From Verrucomicrobia bacterium UBA2970 (GTDB lineage: Bacteria; Verrucomicrobiota; Verrucomicrobiia; Limisphaerales; AAA164-E04), in NCBI GenBank assembly GCA_002348345.1, contig DEAY01000433.1, positions 1 through 8,805 on the forward strand: a stretch of 8,805 nucleotides of DNA. The letters run 5' to 3'. A program made the translations under genes and the position numbers. Numbering within the stretch: position 1 is the stretch's first letter; the number at the start of each line of letters is the position of its first letter. This document shows positions 1 to 6,128 of the stretch, one piece after another. Below the pieces are notes generated by a model. The model was not told the origin of the DNA. It saw only the letters and a program-made list of their open reading frames with translations, and did not search any database.

Positions 1-513
1 GATTTCCGGCAACAATGCGAGTGTTTCTCGGCTCGGGATCCGACCTCGGTTCTCCTCCAGCAGTTTGTCGTTGGCTTCCTTGAATTTGATCGCCGCCGGA
101 TCATTGGGATTGAGTTTCAGAACCCGGACGACTTGCTTGTCGGCCTCAACCAAACGACCTCCTCGTTGATCCATTGACGCCAATTTGAGGCGAACGGCAG
201 ACATGCCCTCAAGGGTCCGCGCGCGTTCAACCTCAACCTGGGAAATTTCACCCACGATCTCGAGTTGACGCACGGCCTCCTCGTAGAGGAGTGCAGATTT
301 CATGAGCTCGCCTTCAGCCTTCAAGGCGTCCGCCTGTTCAAGCTTCATCCGCAGAACAATGAGAGCTTCCTCGCGCCTGACAATTTCATCCTCTACTACC
401 GACTGGACAGGCTGTGCCGTCCCCATCACCGTAGCGGCAACAATCACCGAAAGATTTACCGCTGTTCTAAATGCTCGTAGCATAGTCTGGTTGGCTTTCA
501 ATTCGAGACCCAT
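1..513 (-). CDS. Amuc_1098-type pilus outer membrane protein (secretin), N-terminal part, cut by window edge
   Basis: The frame is open from ATG 513 to the window start, giving 171 codons with no stop; the rest of the gene lies outside. The N-terminus looks like a signal peptide: a basic stretch (MLRAFRTAVN from Met11), then a hydrophobic core LSVIVAATVMG and small residues near TAQPVQS. After it comes a charged, helical region typical of TPR repeats: YEEAVRQLEIVG, then RLVEADKQVVRVLKLNPNDPAA, which ends like a classic TPR helix. In Akkermansia, the gene after the Amuc_1099 homologue encodes a TPR-plus-secretin outer-membrane protein (Amuc_1098), and position and features agree here. The secretin domain itself is not visible, so the identity rests on gene order plus signal peptide and TPR. 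The start could be ATG 513 or ATG 483; neither has a clear ribosome binding site, and 483 would begin directly at the signal peptide. It follows the upstream gene after 13 bases, so coupled translation is likely. Confidence 0.72.
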   Translation of the reverse strand, partial: MGLELKANQTMLRAFRTAVNLSVIVAATVMGTAQPVQSVVEDEIVRREEALIVLRMKLEQADALKAEGELMKSALLYEEAVRQLEIVGEISQVEVERARTLEGMSAVRLKLASMDQRGGRLVEADKQVVRVLKLNPNDPAAIKFKEANDKLLEENRGRIPSRETLALLPEI

Positions 514-526
514 ACAATTACTAAAA

Positions 527-1321
527 TTATTCAGAAGCATTCGCCGTCACCGTCGTTCGCTTGTCTGTTTTAGTGTCTTTTAACACGACCTCATTGTCGA
601 GGACGACCACGATTTCGTAGGACTTCTTTGCGATGGTGACCTTGTCGCCCCGACGCTTCTTGTTAAATTTGCGGTTGTTTTCCGGCGGATAGACGAGATT
701 GGCAGTGTAGCCTGCAATTTCATTGTAAGGCTCGGAACTGCTGACCAATATTTCCCGGTTGTCGGCCAGCAGGTCAATGACGAACCCTTCAGGGCGGGTT
801 GGATCTCCTTTCACTTCTTTCAAAATGAAGATATCGTTCTTTTCTCGCGCGCGAATCGCTCGAGTCACCACCCGGCGGTTCGATTTCTTTTCATCGGCCT
901 CTCGGGTGACCCCAAAGTAATATTTGATCTCGCCCCCATCCTGCGCCATTCGATCATAACGCACCCGTAGAAAGAGGGGATCGATTTGGGTGATCACGAT
1001 GGCTTCAGGGCCCTTCTGACCATAAAACCGGTCCTTCATGAGATCGCCATCCTTACTCTTCACCCAACCCACTGGATTGAAGAGATTGTGGTCGTTTCCA
1101 GCCAACTTGAGTCTCGATTTTCTTTGGGCCCGATTAAGCGTCGCGATGTTCGTGCTGATATCCAATGGGGTGAACTCTTTGGGATTTACCCGTGGCACTT
1201 CGGTTTCAATATCTTTGTTAACCGCCGCCACCCGAACGGGAAGGTAGGCTGCCGCCACAGCCAGCAGGACGAGAACGATACTGAGAATAACCTTCTCGTA
1301 ATGTTTCTTCAGAAATTCCAT
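527..1321 (-). CDS. Amuc_1099-family pilus-like system protein, single-span inner membrane
   Basis: The product has 264 residues. Residues 1-10 are basic and polar, residues 11-29 form one membrane span (VILSIVLVLLAVAAAYLPV), and the rest should be periplasmic. A HNLFNPVGW segment at 78-86 resembles the RxLFxP-type linker of PilP/GspC proteins. The C-terminal part is beta-rich and ends in YEIVVVLDNEVVLKDTKTDK, a pattern like the HR domain that contacts secretins. The match to the Amuc_1099 family rests on size, topology and place between the Amuc_1100-like and Amuc_1098-like genes. A role bridging the inner-membrane complex to the secretin is inferred. I chose ATG 1321 because the membrane anchor then begins at residue 11, as expected, and the gene starts 10 bases after the previous stop. 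The in-frame GTG 1363 and ATG 1360 would add about 14 polar residues within the upstream gene. No ribosome binding site is visible at 1321. Confidence 0.8.
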   Translation of the reverse strand: MEFLKKHYEKVILSIVLVLLAVAAAYLPVRVAAVNKDIETEVPRVNPKEFTPLDISTNIATLNRAQRKSRLKLAGNDHNLFNPVGWVKSKDGDLMKDRFYGQKGPEAIVITQIDPLFLRVRYDRMAQDGGEIKYYFGVTREADEKKSNRRVVTRAIRAREKNDIFILKEVKGDPTRPEGFVIDLLADNREILVSSSEPYNEIAGYTANLVYPPENNRKFNKKRRGDKVTIAKKSYEIVVVLDNEVVLKDTKTDKRTTVTANASE

Positions 1322-1331
1322 TCGCAACCAA

Positions 1332-2552
1332 TTAAAATCCGTCGTATCCGGAAGACCCATCACCCTCAGCGTCTTCTTCAGACTCCTTTGACTTCGGGGG
1401 AATGGAGATTACCTCGACAAGCATGTTAACCGTCAATGGTTTTTCTTCTAAATCGTCCATCGATGACTCGTCTTGCATGCCGGCTCCCATCGGCATCCCA
1501 CCATAGCCACCGGCTCCGTAGCCACCCCCACCATAGGCACCCCCATAACGTCCTCCCCCATAGGGGCTGCCGCCCCCCCCAGCAGCACCGCCGGCCATGC
1601 CATAGCGGGCGGCCAGAGACGGATCCATGCCTCCTGCCATCCCTCCATAGGCCGCCTGCATTGAGGGATCCGGAGCGTAAAGTGCTGCATTGGGATCCAT
1701 CGTTTGGCTACTACTAGCGGATGACTGTTCGACCACGACCCATTTGACCCGATAGAAATGATCGCTGTCATTCAGCCCCGCCATGACGGAGGAAAGCTCG
1801 CTCGAAAAGGACTGGAAGCTCAGTTGGAATGGAAAAATAACCGCTCCGGTGATTTCGTTGGTGATGGCCTCGCCTTCCTCCAGATAGTTGTCACTATCCA
1901 AGGTCATCGAAAATGACGAGAAGGCGGATGATGTCTCCTCATCGTCATAATCATCCTCCTCTTCCTCTTCTTCACTGTCTTCCTCAGGCTCGGTGATTTC
2001 GAGGCGCTTAATCCCATTGATTGAGTGCACCTTGGACTCAAACAACACCCCGGCAAGCGACTCAATCTGAAGCAATTGAAAGGCCATGGGTTGGATGGTG
2101 GAGGGAGCAAAGGAAACCTTGGGCCGAATGTCGCTAAATGAGAAACTGTACTTGGAATCTCCCTCTTTTGGCAATCCGGTCCCAGATTCCCTTGCCGCCC
2201 GTTGCATCACGGCGATCCGCTCCTCAAGGAGACTCTTGAACTTGAAAGTGTCTAAGTCTTCGGGAACGTCAAAGGGTTTGAACAAAGACCGCAGGGGTCC
2301 CAGGAGCGTCTTCTCGACCTTCTCTTGTTCAGCCTGGACGGCTCCAATGTTGTCCACCCCCCGATCCGGATCCCCTGGATGGGGATCTCGAGTCAATAGG
2401 CTCTTGAGATTCGATAATCCCGTATCGAGATTGGCTTCCGCCCGCTTCTCTGCCTCCATTTGCGTGTAAAGGAACCAGCCAGCGACGCCCATTAGGGCCA
2501 GCGCGACCACGCCCCCAACCACCAGTCCGATATTACTCTTGACCCAATTCAT
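1332..2552 (-). CDS. Amuc_1100-family pilus-like protein with acidic and Gly/Tyr-rich loops
   Basis: The product has 406 residues. Its N-terminus MNWVKSN is followed by one membrane span (8-29), then a helical coiled-coil-like stalk (about 31-120). Next come two alpha/beta units reminiscent of PilN/PilO ferredoxin-like folds: FQLLQIESLAGVLFESKVHS with IKRLEIT (158-187), and FPFQLSFQ ... FYRVKWVVVEQ (240-276) with a final strand LTVNMLVEVISI (373-384). The order of elements follows Amuc_1100 of Akkermansia as I remember it, a surface and pilus-associated protein reported to act on TLR2. This protein is longer because of two loops. One is strongly acidic (188-207, nearly all Asp/Glu); the other is Gly/Tyr/Met-rich (285-359). 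In Akkermansia the second loop is Ala/Pro-rich. ATG 2552 lies 4 bases after the PilM stop and has a GGAG site 10 bases upstream. Family placement is firm; an immune-signalling role here should not be assumed. Confidence 0.84.
   Translation of the reverse strand: MNWVKSNIGLVVGGVVALALMGVAGWFLYTQMEAEKRAEANLDTGLSNLKSLLTRDPHPGDPDRGVDNIGAVQAEQEKVEKTLLGPLRSLFKPFDVPEDLDTFKFKSLLEERIAVMQRAARESGTGLPKEGDSKYSFSFSDIRPKVSFAPSTIQPMAFQLLQIESLAGVLFESKVHSINGIKRLEITEPEEDSEEEEEEDDYDDEETSSAFSSFSMTLDSDNYLEEGEAITNEITGAVIFPFQLSFQSFSSELSSVMAGLNDSDHFYRVKWVVVEQSSASSSQTMDPNAALYAPDPSMQAAYGGMAGGMDPSLAARYGMAGGAAGGGGSPYGGGRYGGAYGGGGYGAGGYGGMPMGAGMQDESSMDDLEEKPLTVNMLVEVISIPPKSKESEEDAEGDGSSGYDGF
1476..1700 (-). repeat. Low-complexity Gly/Tyr/Met-rich coding region with DP-x-x-x-x-Y repeats and a G8 run
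   Basis: These are codons 285-359 of the Amuc_1100-like gene. The region starts with three imperfect units, DPNAALYA, DPSMQAAYGGMAGG and DPSLAARYGMAGG. It continues as Gly-Tyr-rich sequence (GGGRYGGAYGGGGYG and similar) and ends in GGMPMGAGM before an acidic patch. A run of eight G on the coding strand (plus-strand C, 1573-1580) encodes part of GGGG at residues 325-328. Confidence 0.85.
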
Positions 2553-2556
2553 GGTA

Positions 2557-4422
2557 TTAAAGCTCCAGAGGGTTGGTTAGTTTAATGGTGATTTCAAAGT
2601 CGAAGGTATTGTCCATGCGACTGACAGGCGTCAGCTCCCCGGTCAGTTCGGTCTCGTTTGGATCGAATAGGTTCGTCCGGGAGTGCAATTGATTCAGGAG
2701 ATTGAACGCTAACTGATTGTTGGCGTTTTGGTTGATTCCGATTCGATTCACCCCTTTGCAAATGAGGTTTAATCGCGCAACCAAGCCTTCTTCAGGGTCT
2801 TCCTCCTCATCATCCATCCCACCCCCCATGCCCCCGAACTCTCCCGTCGGCAGCAACCCGTAACGAGCCATCAACTCGGCATCCATCATAAAGGTCTGCT
2901 GCTGGCCTGGTTCGTCTGCGTAATAATCGATCTCCTCGACCTCGGTCAGATCAAGCCCCGGGATATCCGGTTTGATCTCTGAAATCCAGATCCCCGTATG
3001 GACGCCCAACATTCGCTCAGTCTCACGCTCTGCAGCAACAATAGACCCACGCACTTCTGTGAGAATATCGTTCCAAAAGTACTTCTCATGAACAAACCGA
3101 GTGAGTTCCTGTACTTCCTGCAGTTGCGAGGAGAGAGCCGATTCTTCAGGTCTCAACTGGTTCAACAAGGACTCCAGGGGAGCCGCCCGCTGCACCAACT
3201 GGCTGACCGCGCTCTGCTTTTCTTGGGTGAGTTGTGAGAAAAACCAACCGATCGCCGCAATGACCGCCACGAGGCTAAAGACCGTACCTATGAACCATGG
3301 CTTTTTCTGGTTAAATTCCTGACGCCTCAGGGAGGACTTAGGCATCAAGTTAAGCTCCACCGGACATTGAACCACCCGGCGCAACCCCAGCCCGACGACC
3401 TCTCCGAAGGAGTGGGCGACTTTCGCCAAGTCCTCCAGGTTGATGGAAGGATCAATCTGGATCGTCCGAAACGGATTAAAGTATTCGACCTCAACATTCA
3501 GCTTTTCAGCGAAAAACTGAGCCGTGTAAGGCATGATCGAGGCCCCTCCGGCAAGAAACAATCGAACCGGCGCCGACCCACCCTGTTGGCTTCGGTAGAA
3601 TTGCATGGTCTGGTTGACCTGAATATGCAACCGGGTCATCACCTGGCGGGCAATTTTCGAGATCTGCGCCTGCTTGGGATTGTCAGGGTCCTCGTAGGCC
3701 CCACCAAGACTCACAAACCCTTCCTCAACCTTGAATTTCTCGGCATCCGGAAATCGAATTTTTGATTCGTTGGCAAACTCTTGGGTTATGGAATTAGCCC
3801 CGATGTTAATGCTTCGAGAATAAACCTTGCCTTCCTCGAAGAAAATCAGGTTGCTCGTCTTGGCACCAATATCGAGAAGCATCGTGCACCCCTCGAGATC
3901 ACCGTAGTTGTAGCGGAAGGCATTACACAATGCCGCCGGAGCCACATCCACCAAGCTCAACGTCATCCCATTTGACTCCGCCGTCTTGAAAAGCTTCTCG
4001 ACCAAGTCCGTCTTGATCGCCACTAAGAGAACCTCAAGCTCTCCAGTAGTGGTAGTTCCCAAAATCTGATAGTCCCATACGACCTCTTCCAATGGGAAGG
4101 GGACGTTTTGCTGCGCCTCATACTGGATGATCTGCGTGACCTTCGAAGAGTCGACGGGAGGAAGCTTGACAAACTTGGAGAACACATGAAATCCCGGCGC
4201 ACAGACATTGATGTCCTTCGAACCAAAACCTTGCTCGGCCAACAAGGTCTGAAGCCCCTTCTTGATGATCCCCTCGCGAGCCGCCTCCTGTGCCCCGCCG
4301 AGCCCAAGTGGATGAGATCCAAACGCGCGAAGGCAAATCCCGCCGGATTCCGTCGGCTCGAACTCGGCGACCTTCAGGCTTCCGGCCCCAAAGTCGATTC
4401 CTAGATACGATTTAGACTTCAT
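2557..4422 (-). CDS. pilM: PilM-like actin-fold protein fused to a PilN-like membrane domain (Amuc_1101 family)
   Basis: The product has 621 residues, well beyond the roughly 350 of a typical PilM. Residues 1-350 are the actin-like ATPase fold: phosphate-1 loop GIDFGAGSLKVAEF (8-21), phosphate-2 region LLDIGAKTSNLIFF (182-195) and adenosine motif RLFLAGGASIMP (287-298). CPVELNLMP (353-361) resembles the conserved N-terminal tail of PilN that docks into PilM. It is followed by a membrane span (about 376-395), a coiled coil (398-445) and an alpha/beta periplasmic part ending at 621. The cytoplasmic PilM fold and the PilN anchor therefore sit in one chain. A Met/Gly/acidic loop (503-546) interrupts the periplasmic domain. 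I preferred ATG 4422 to the upstream TTG 4455 because the family begins just before GIDFG. This ATG overlaps the TGA of a possible small ORF (ATGA). It heads the pilus-like operon and matches Amuc_1101 in position. Confidence 0.9.
   Translation of the reverse strand: MKSKSYLGIDFGAGSLKVAEFEPTESGGICLRAFGSHPLGLGGAQEAAREGIIKKGLQTLLAEQGFGSKDINVCAPGFHVFSKFVKLPPVDSSKVTQIIQYEAQQNVPFPLEEVVWDYQILGTTTTGELEVLLVAIKTDLVEKLFKTAESNGMTLSLVDVAPAALCNAFRYNYGDLEGCTMLLDIGAKTSNLIFFEEGKVYSRSINIGANSITQEFANESKIRFPDAEKFKVEEGFVSLGGAYEDPDNPKQAQISKIARQVMTRLHIQVNQTMQFYRSQQGGSAPVRLFLAGGASIMPYTAQFFAEKLNVEVEYFNPFRTIQIDPSINLEDLAKVAHSFGEVVGLGLRRVVQCPVELNLMPKSSLRRQEFNQKKPWFIGTVFSLVAVIAAIGWFFSQLTQEKQSAVSQLVQRAAPLESLLNQLRPEESALSSQLQEVQELTRFVHEKYFWNDILTEVRGSIVAAERETERMLGVHTGIWISEIKPDIPGLDLTEVEEIDYYADEPGQQQTFMMDAELMARYGLLPTGEFGGMGGGMDDEEEDPEEGLVARLNLICKGVNRIGINQNANNQLAFNLLNQLHSRTNLFDPNETELTGELTPVSRMDNTFDFEITIKLTNPLEL
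2563..2566 (-). promoter_or_regulatory. Ribosome binding site for the Amuc_1100-like gene
   Basis: The minus strand reads GGAG followed by a 10-base spacer and ATG 2552. The site lies inside the last codons of the PilM-like gene, so translation of the two genes is probably coupled. It is one of the few clear Shine-Dalgarno sites in the window and supports the chosen start. Confidence 0.6.
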
Positions 4423-4553
4423 GATATCCGCTGCTTTTTGTGTACCGGGCAACAAAGAACCAGCTTGGGGAAATCACCCAGCTGGTTGAAGTTGCCTTGT
4501 TCGGTTTGGTGGTTACTGGAATTTAAGGGACGGGTCAAATAGAAACTGCTCAT
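4419..4553 (-). CDS. Possible 44-codon leader ORF overlapping the pilM start (ATGA)
   Basis: This is an unrecognised small ORF, MSSFYLTRPLNSSNHQTEQG... ending in PVHKKQRIS. It has no membrane span or known domain. In its favour, a purine-rich GGAGAGGG site (4559-4566) lies about 9 bases before its ATG, a better site than pilM's own, and its TGA overlaps the pilM ATG by the classic ATGA arrangement. The same frame is also open from ATG 4610 (63 codons). Its coding bases contain the stem-loop at 4458-4487, so ribosomes on this ORF would open that hairpin. Against it, short ORFs and ATGA overlaps arise by chance, and the composition is unremarkable. It could be a translated leader that couples or gates pilM expression, or no gene at all. 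Confidence 0.27.
   Translation of the reverse strand: MSSFYLTRPLNSSNHQTEQGNFNQLGDFPKLVLCCPVHKKQRIS
4458..4487 (-). terminator. Stem-loop in the pilM leader: terminator or attenuator candidate
   Basis: The minus strand reads AACCAGCTGGG, a loop TGATTTC, then CCCAAGCTGGTT, giving an 11-bp stem with one bulged base, followed by CTTTGTTG. The T-rich tail is short and interrupted, so an intrinsic terminator for the sugar transferase transcript is possible but not strong. Only 35 bases separate the hairpin from the pilM ATG, leaving little room for a promoter after it. A pilM promoter would therefore probably lie upstream, placing the hairpin in the pilM 5' leader as an attenuator or RNA-stability element. 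Confidence 0.42.
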
Positions 4554-4558
4554 TTCCA

Positions 4559-4566
4559 CCCTCTCC
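4559..4566 (-). promoter_or_regulatory. Candidate ribosome binding site of the 44-codon leader ORF
   Basis: The minus strand reads GGAGAGGG, with the GGAG core 9 bases before ATG 4553. Spacing and sequence are good for a Shine-Dalgarno site. It matters because it is the strongest such site between the sugar transferase gene and pilM. Confidence 0.35.
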
Positions 4567-4656
4567 AAGAGCCTCAGCCTCTTGAAATAATCTATTGGAA
4601 TTCGATTCATTATTTAGGAGATCATACGATCACTCCTAGCCAACCTTAGAAACATT

Positions 4657-6075
4657 CTACTTCGCCCCCGTCCCGAGGATGACAACCGGCACCGTACGCG
4701 CCAGTATCTTTAGGTCCAACCAGAGGGACCAATTATCGATGTATTCGAGATCCAGCCGCACCCATTCCTGAAAATCTTTGACATTGTTTCGACCGCTGAT
4801 CTGCCAAAGACAGGTTAACCCCGGCTTGACACTCAGGCGTCTCCGATGGGCGAGATCGTCAAATTGAAGGGTCTCATCAACCGGCAAGGGACGGGGGCCC
4901 ACGAGACTCATCTCCCCTTTCAACACATTGAAGAGCTGGGGCAGTTCATCGAAACTTCGCCGCCGCAGGAACTTGCCAATCCAGGTCACTCGCGGATCTT
5001 CCGCCAGCTTGAACACAGGCCCTTCCATCTCATTGAGGTCCTCAAGCTCCCTCTTTTGCTGTTCAGCATCCGTCACCATCGACCGAAATTTGTACATCGT
5101 GAAGGGACGACCATTCAGGCCGGAACGCTGTTGTCGAAACAGGATCGGTCCCGGCGAACTGATCCGAATGCTGATCGCGCAAAACAACAGAATCGGAAGA
5201 AACGCGATGATCGCCAAAAGGGCCCCCATCGTGTCCATTGATTGTTTGGCGACCGCTTGCCACGATGCATCGGGTGCCGTTCGAAAAACCATCACCGGAT
5301 GACCGCTGACTTCATCCAAGCTCGTCCGCGAGATTTCCGTATGAAAAAAGTCGGCCAGCATCCAAACTTCGACCCCCTCAACTTCACAAGCCTGAATCAC
5401 CTTCTCCACCTGCCCAAACAACGTGTGTTTGGCTGACATCAGCACACCATTGGCCGAATGGTCGTGAAGCAGCCCCAGGAATTCATCCATCGAGGTCTGG
5501 TTCACGTCGATTTCAGCAACGACGTGGAGATCGGTTTTTCCTTCATGGACAATTCGCTCACTCAGTTTTTGAGTATCCTCCGGCGCGCCGATCAAAATAA
5601 ACCGACGCCGAAAATGAGATTGGCCCAGCTTGGATTTTGAATAGCGAAGTAGCAGTTCCTCCTTGAGCATCACTAAACCGAAACTCATGGTCCCGAAAAG
5701 GATGATCACGGCACGGGACAACTGAATTCGCGCGAGGAACATGACCAAGACCACCGCAACGGTGACCACCGTGCACCCCTTGAAGAGCTGCCAAGCCGTT
5801 TCCTTTCGAGAGGGTACGAGGGCTCGATCATAGAATCCCTGCACCTCCAAAAGCACCAATGAGATCGGCACCGAAAGTACCATGACGGGCAGAAAATCAT
5901 CAAAATTCTCAATCTCCTTCGTCCCTCCGAAGAGCCCGAGGAAGCCGAGCACCTGCGGCCCAAGAAAGGTCTCGTTCGACCGGATTACATAGGCCAGAAA
6001 GAACCCCAGGCCAAACAAGCAACCATCAGCGATCTTTAACAGGTCACCTCGGATTTGTCGTTGTCGCCTTAACAT
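4657..6075 (-). CDS. Polyprenyl-phosphate sugar-1-phosphate transferase (WbaP/WcaJ type), exopolysaccharide initiation
   Basis: The product has 472 residues, the normal size for the large polyprenyl glycosylphosphotransferases. It would transfer a sugar-1-phosphate from a UDP-sugar to undecaprenyl phosphate at the inner membrane, starting an exopolysaccharide repeat unit. The N-terminal half has several membrane spans (about 13-30, 62-80, 100-115, 121-137), then a Rossmann-like soluble region (158-265, starting RRRFILIGAP). The C-terminal catalytic domain (about 277-472) starts with a membrane helix (283-303). It shows SSPGPILFRQQRSG, YKFRSM (328-333), the Asp376-Glu377 pair in SFDELPQLFNVLKGEMSLVG followed by PRP, and KPGLTCLWQISGRN (417-430). 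The Asp-Glu pair matches the catalytic dyad of the PglC fold. The sugar cannot be told from sequence. ATG 6075 has an AGGAG site 10 bases upstream and lies 53 bases after the EpsI-like gene. Confidence 0.93.
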   Translation of the reverse strand: MLRRQRQIRGDLLKIADGCLFGLGFFLAYVIRSNETFLGPQVLGFLGLFGGTKEIENFDDFLPVMVLSVPISLVLLEVQGFYDRALVPSRKETAWQLFKGCTVVTVAVVLVMFLARIQLSRAVIILFGTMSFGLVMLKEELLLRYSKSKLGQSHFRRRFILIGAPEDTQKLSERIVHEGKTDLHVVAEIDVNQTSMDEFLGLLHDHSANGVLMSAKHTLFGQVEKVIQACEVEGVEVWMLADFFHTEISRTSLDEVSGHPVMVFRTAPDASWQAVAKQSMDTMGALLAIIAFLPILLFCAISIRISSPGPILFRQQRSGLNGRPFTMYKFRSMVTDAEQQKRELEDLNEMEGPVFKLAEDPRVTWIGKFLRRRSFDELPQLFNVLKGEMSLVGPRPLPVDETLQFDDLAHRRRLSVKPGLTCLWQISGRNNVKDFQEWVRLDLEYIDNWSLWLDLKILARTVPVVILGTGAK

Positions 6076-6084
6076 CGGATGCTT

Positions 6085-6090
6085 TCTCCT
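6085..6090 (-). promoter_or_regulatory. Ribosome binding site of the sugar transferase gene
   Basis: The minus strand reads AGGAGA, with AGGAG about 10 bases before ATG 6075. It fixes the start of the sugar transferase and is one of the clearest Shine-Dalgarno sites in the window. Confidence 0.6.
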
Positions 6091-6128
6091 CTTGCCACCG
6101 GAAAGTTGATCAAGCCGCTTCGCGGTCT

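Noticed and set aside
986..1429. A 147-codon plus-strand frame opposite the Amuc_1099-like gene
   Set aside because: There is no recognisable domain, anchor or ribosome site. It spans two real genes on the opposite strand.
1448..1771. A 107-codon minus-strand frame within the Amuc_1100-like gene
   Set aside because: It lies in the +1 frame of a convincing gene across its Gly-rich part. I treat it as a shadow, relevant only as the frame entered if the G8 run lost one base.
4423..4455. TTG 4455 as start of the PilM-like gene
   Set aside because: It adds 11 residues before the family's usual beginning, uses a rare start codon and would overlap the base of the hairpin region. ATG 4422 fits better.
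4423..4656. Sigma-70 promoter for the pilus operon
   Set aside because: Candidates such as TTGACC (about 4537) and TATGAT (about 4623) lack a matching partner at 16-18 bases. A promoter is expected here, but I cannot place one.
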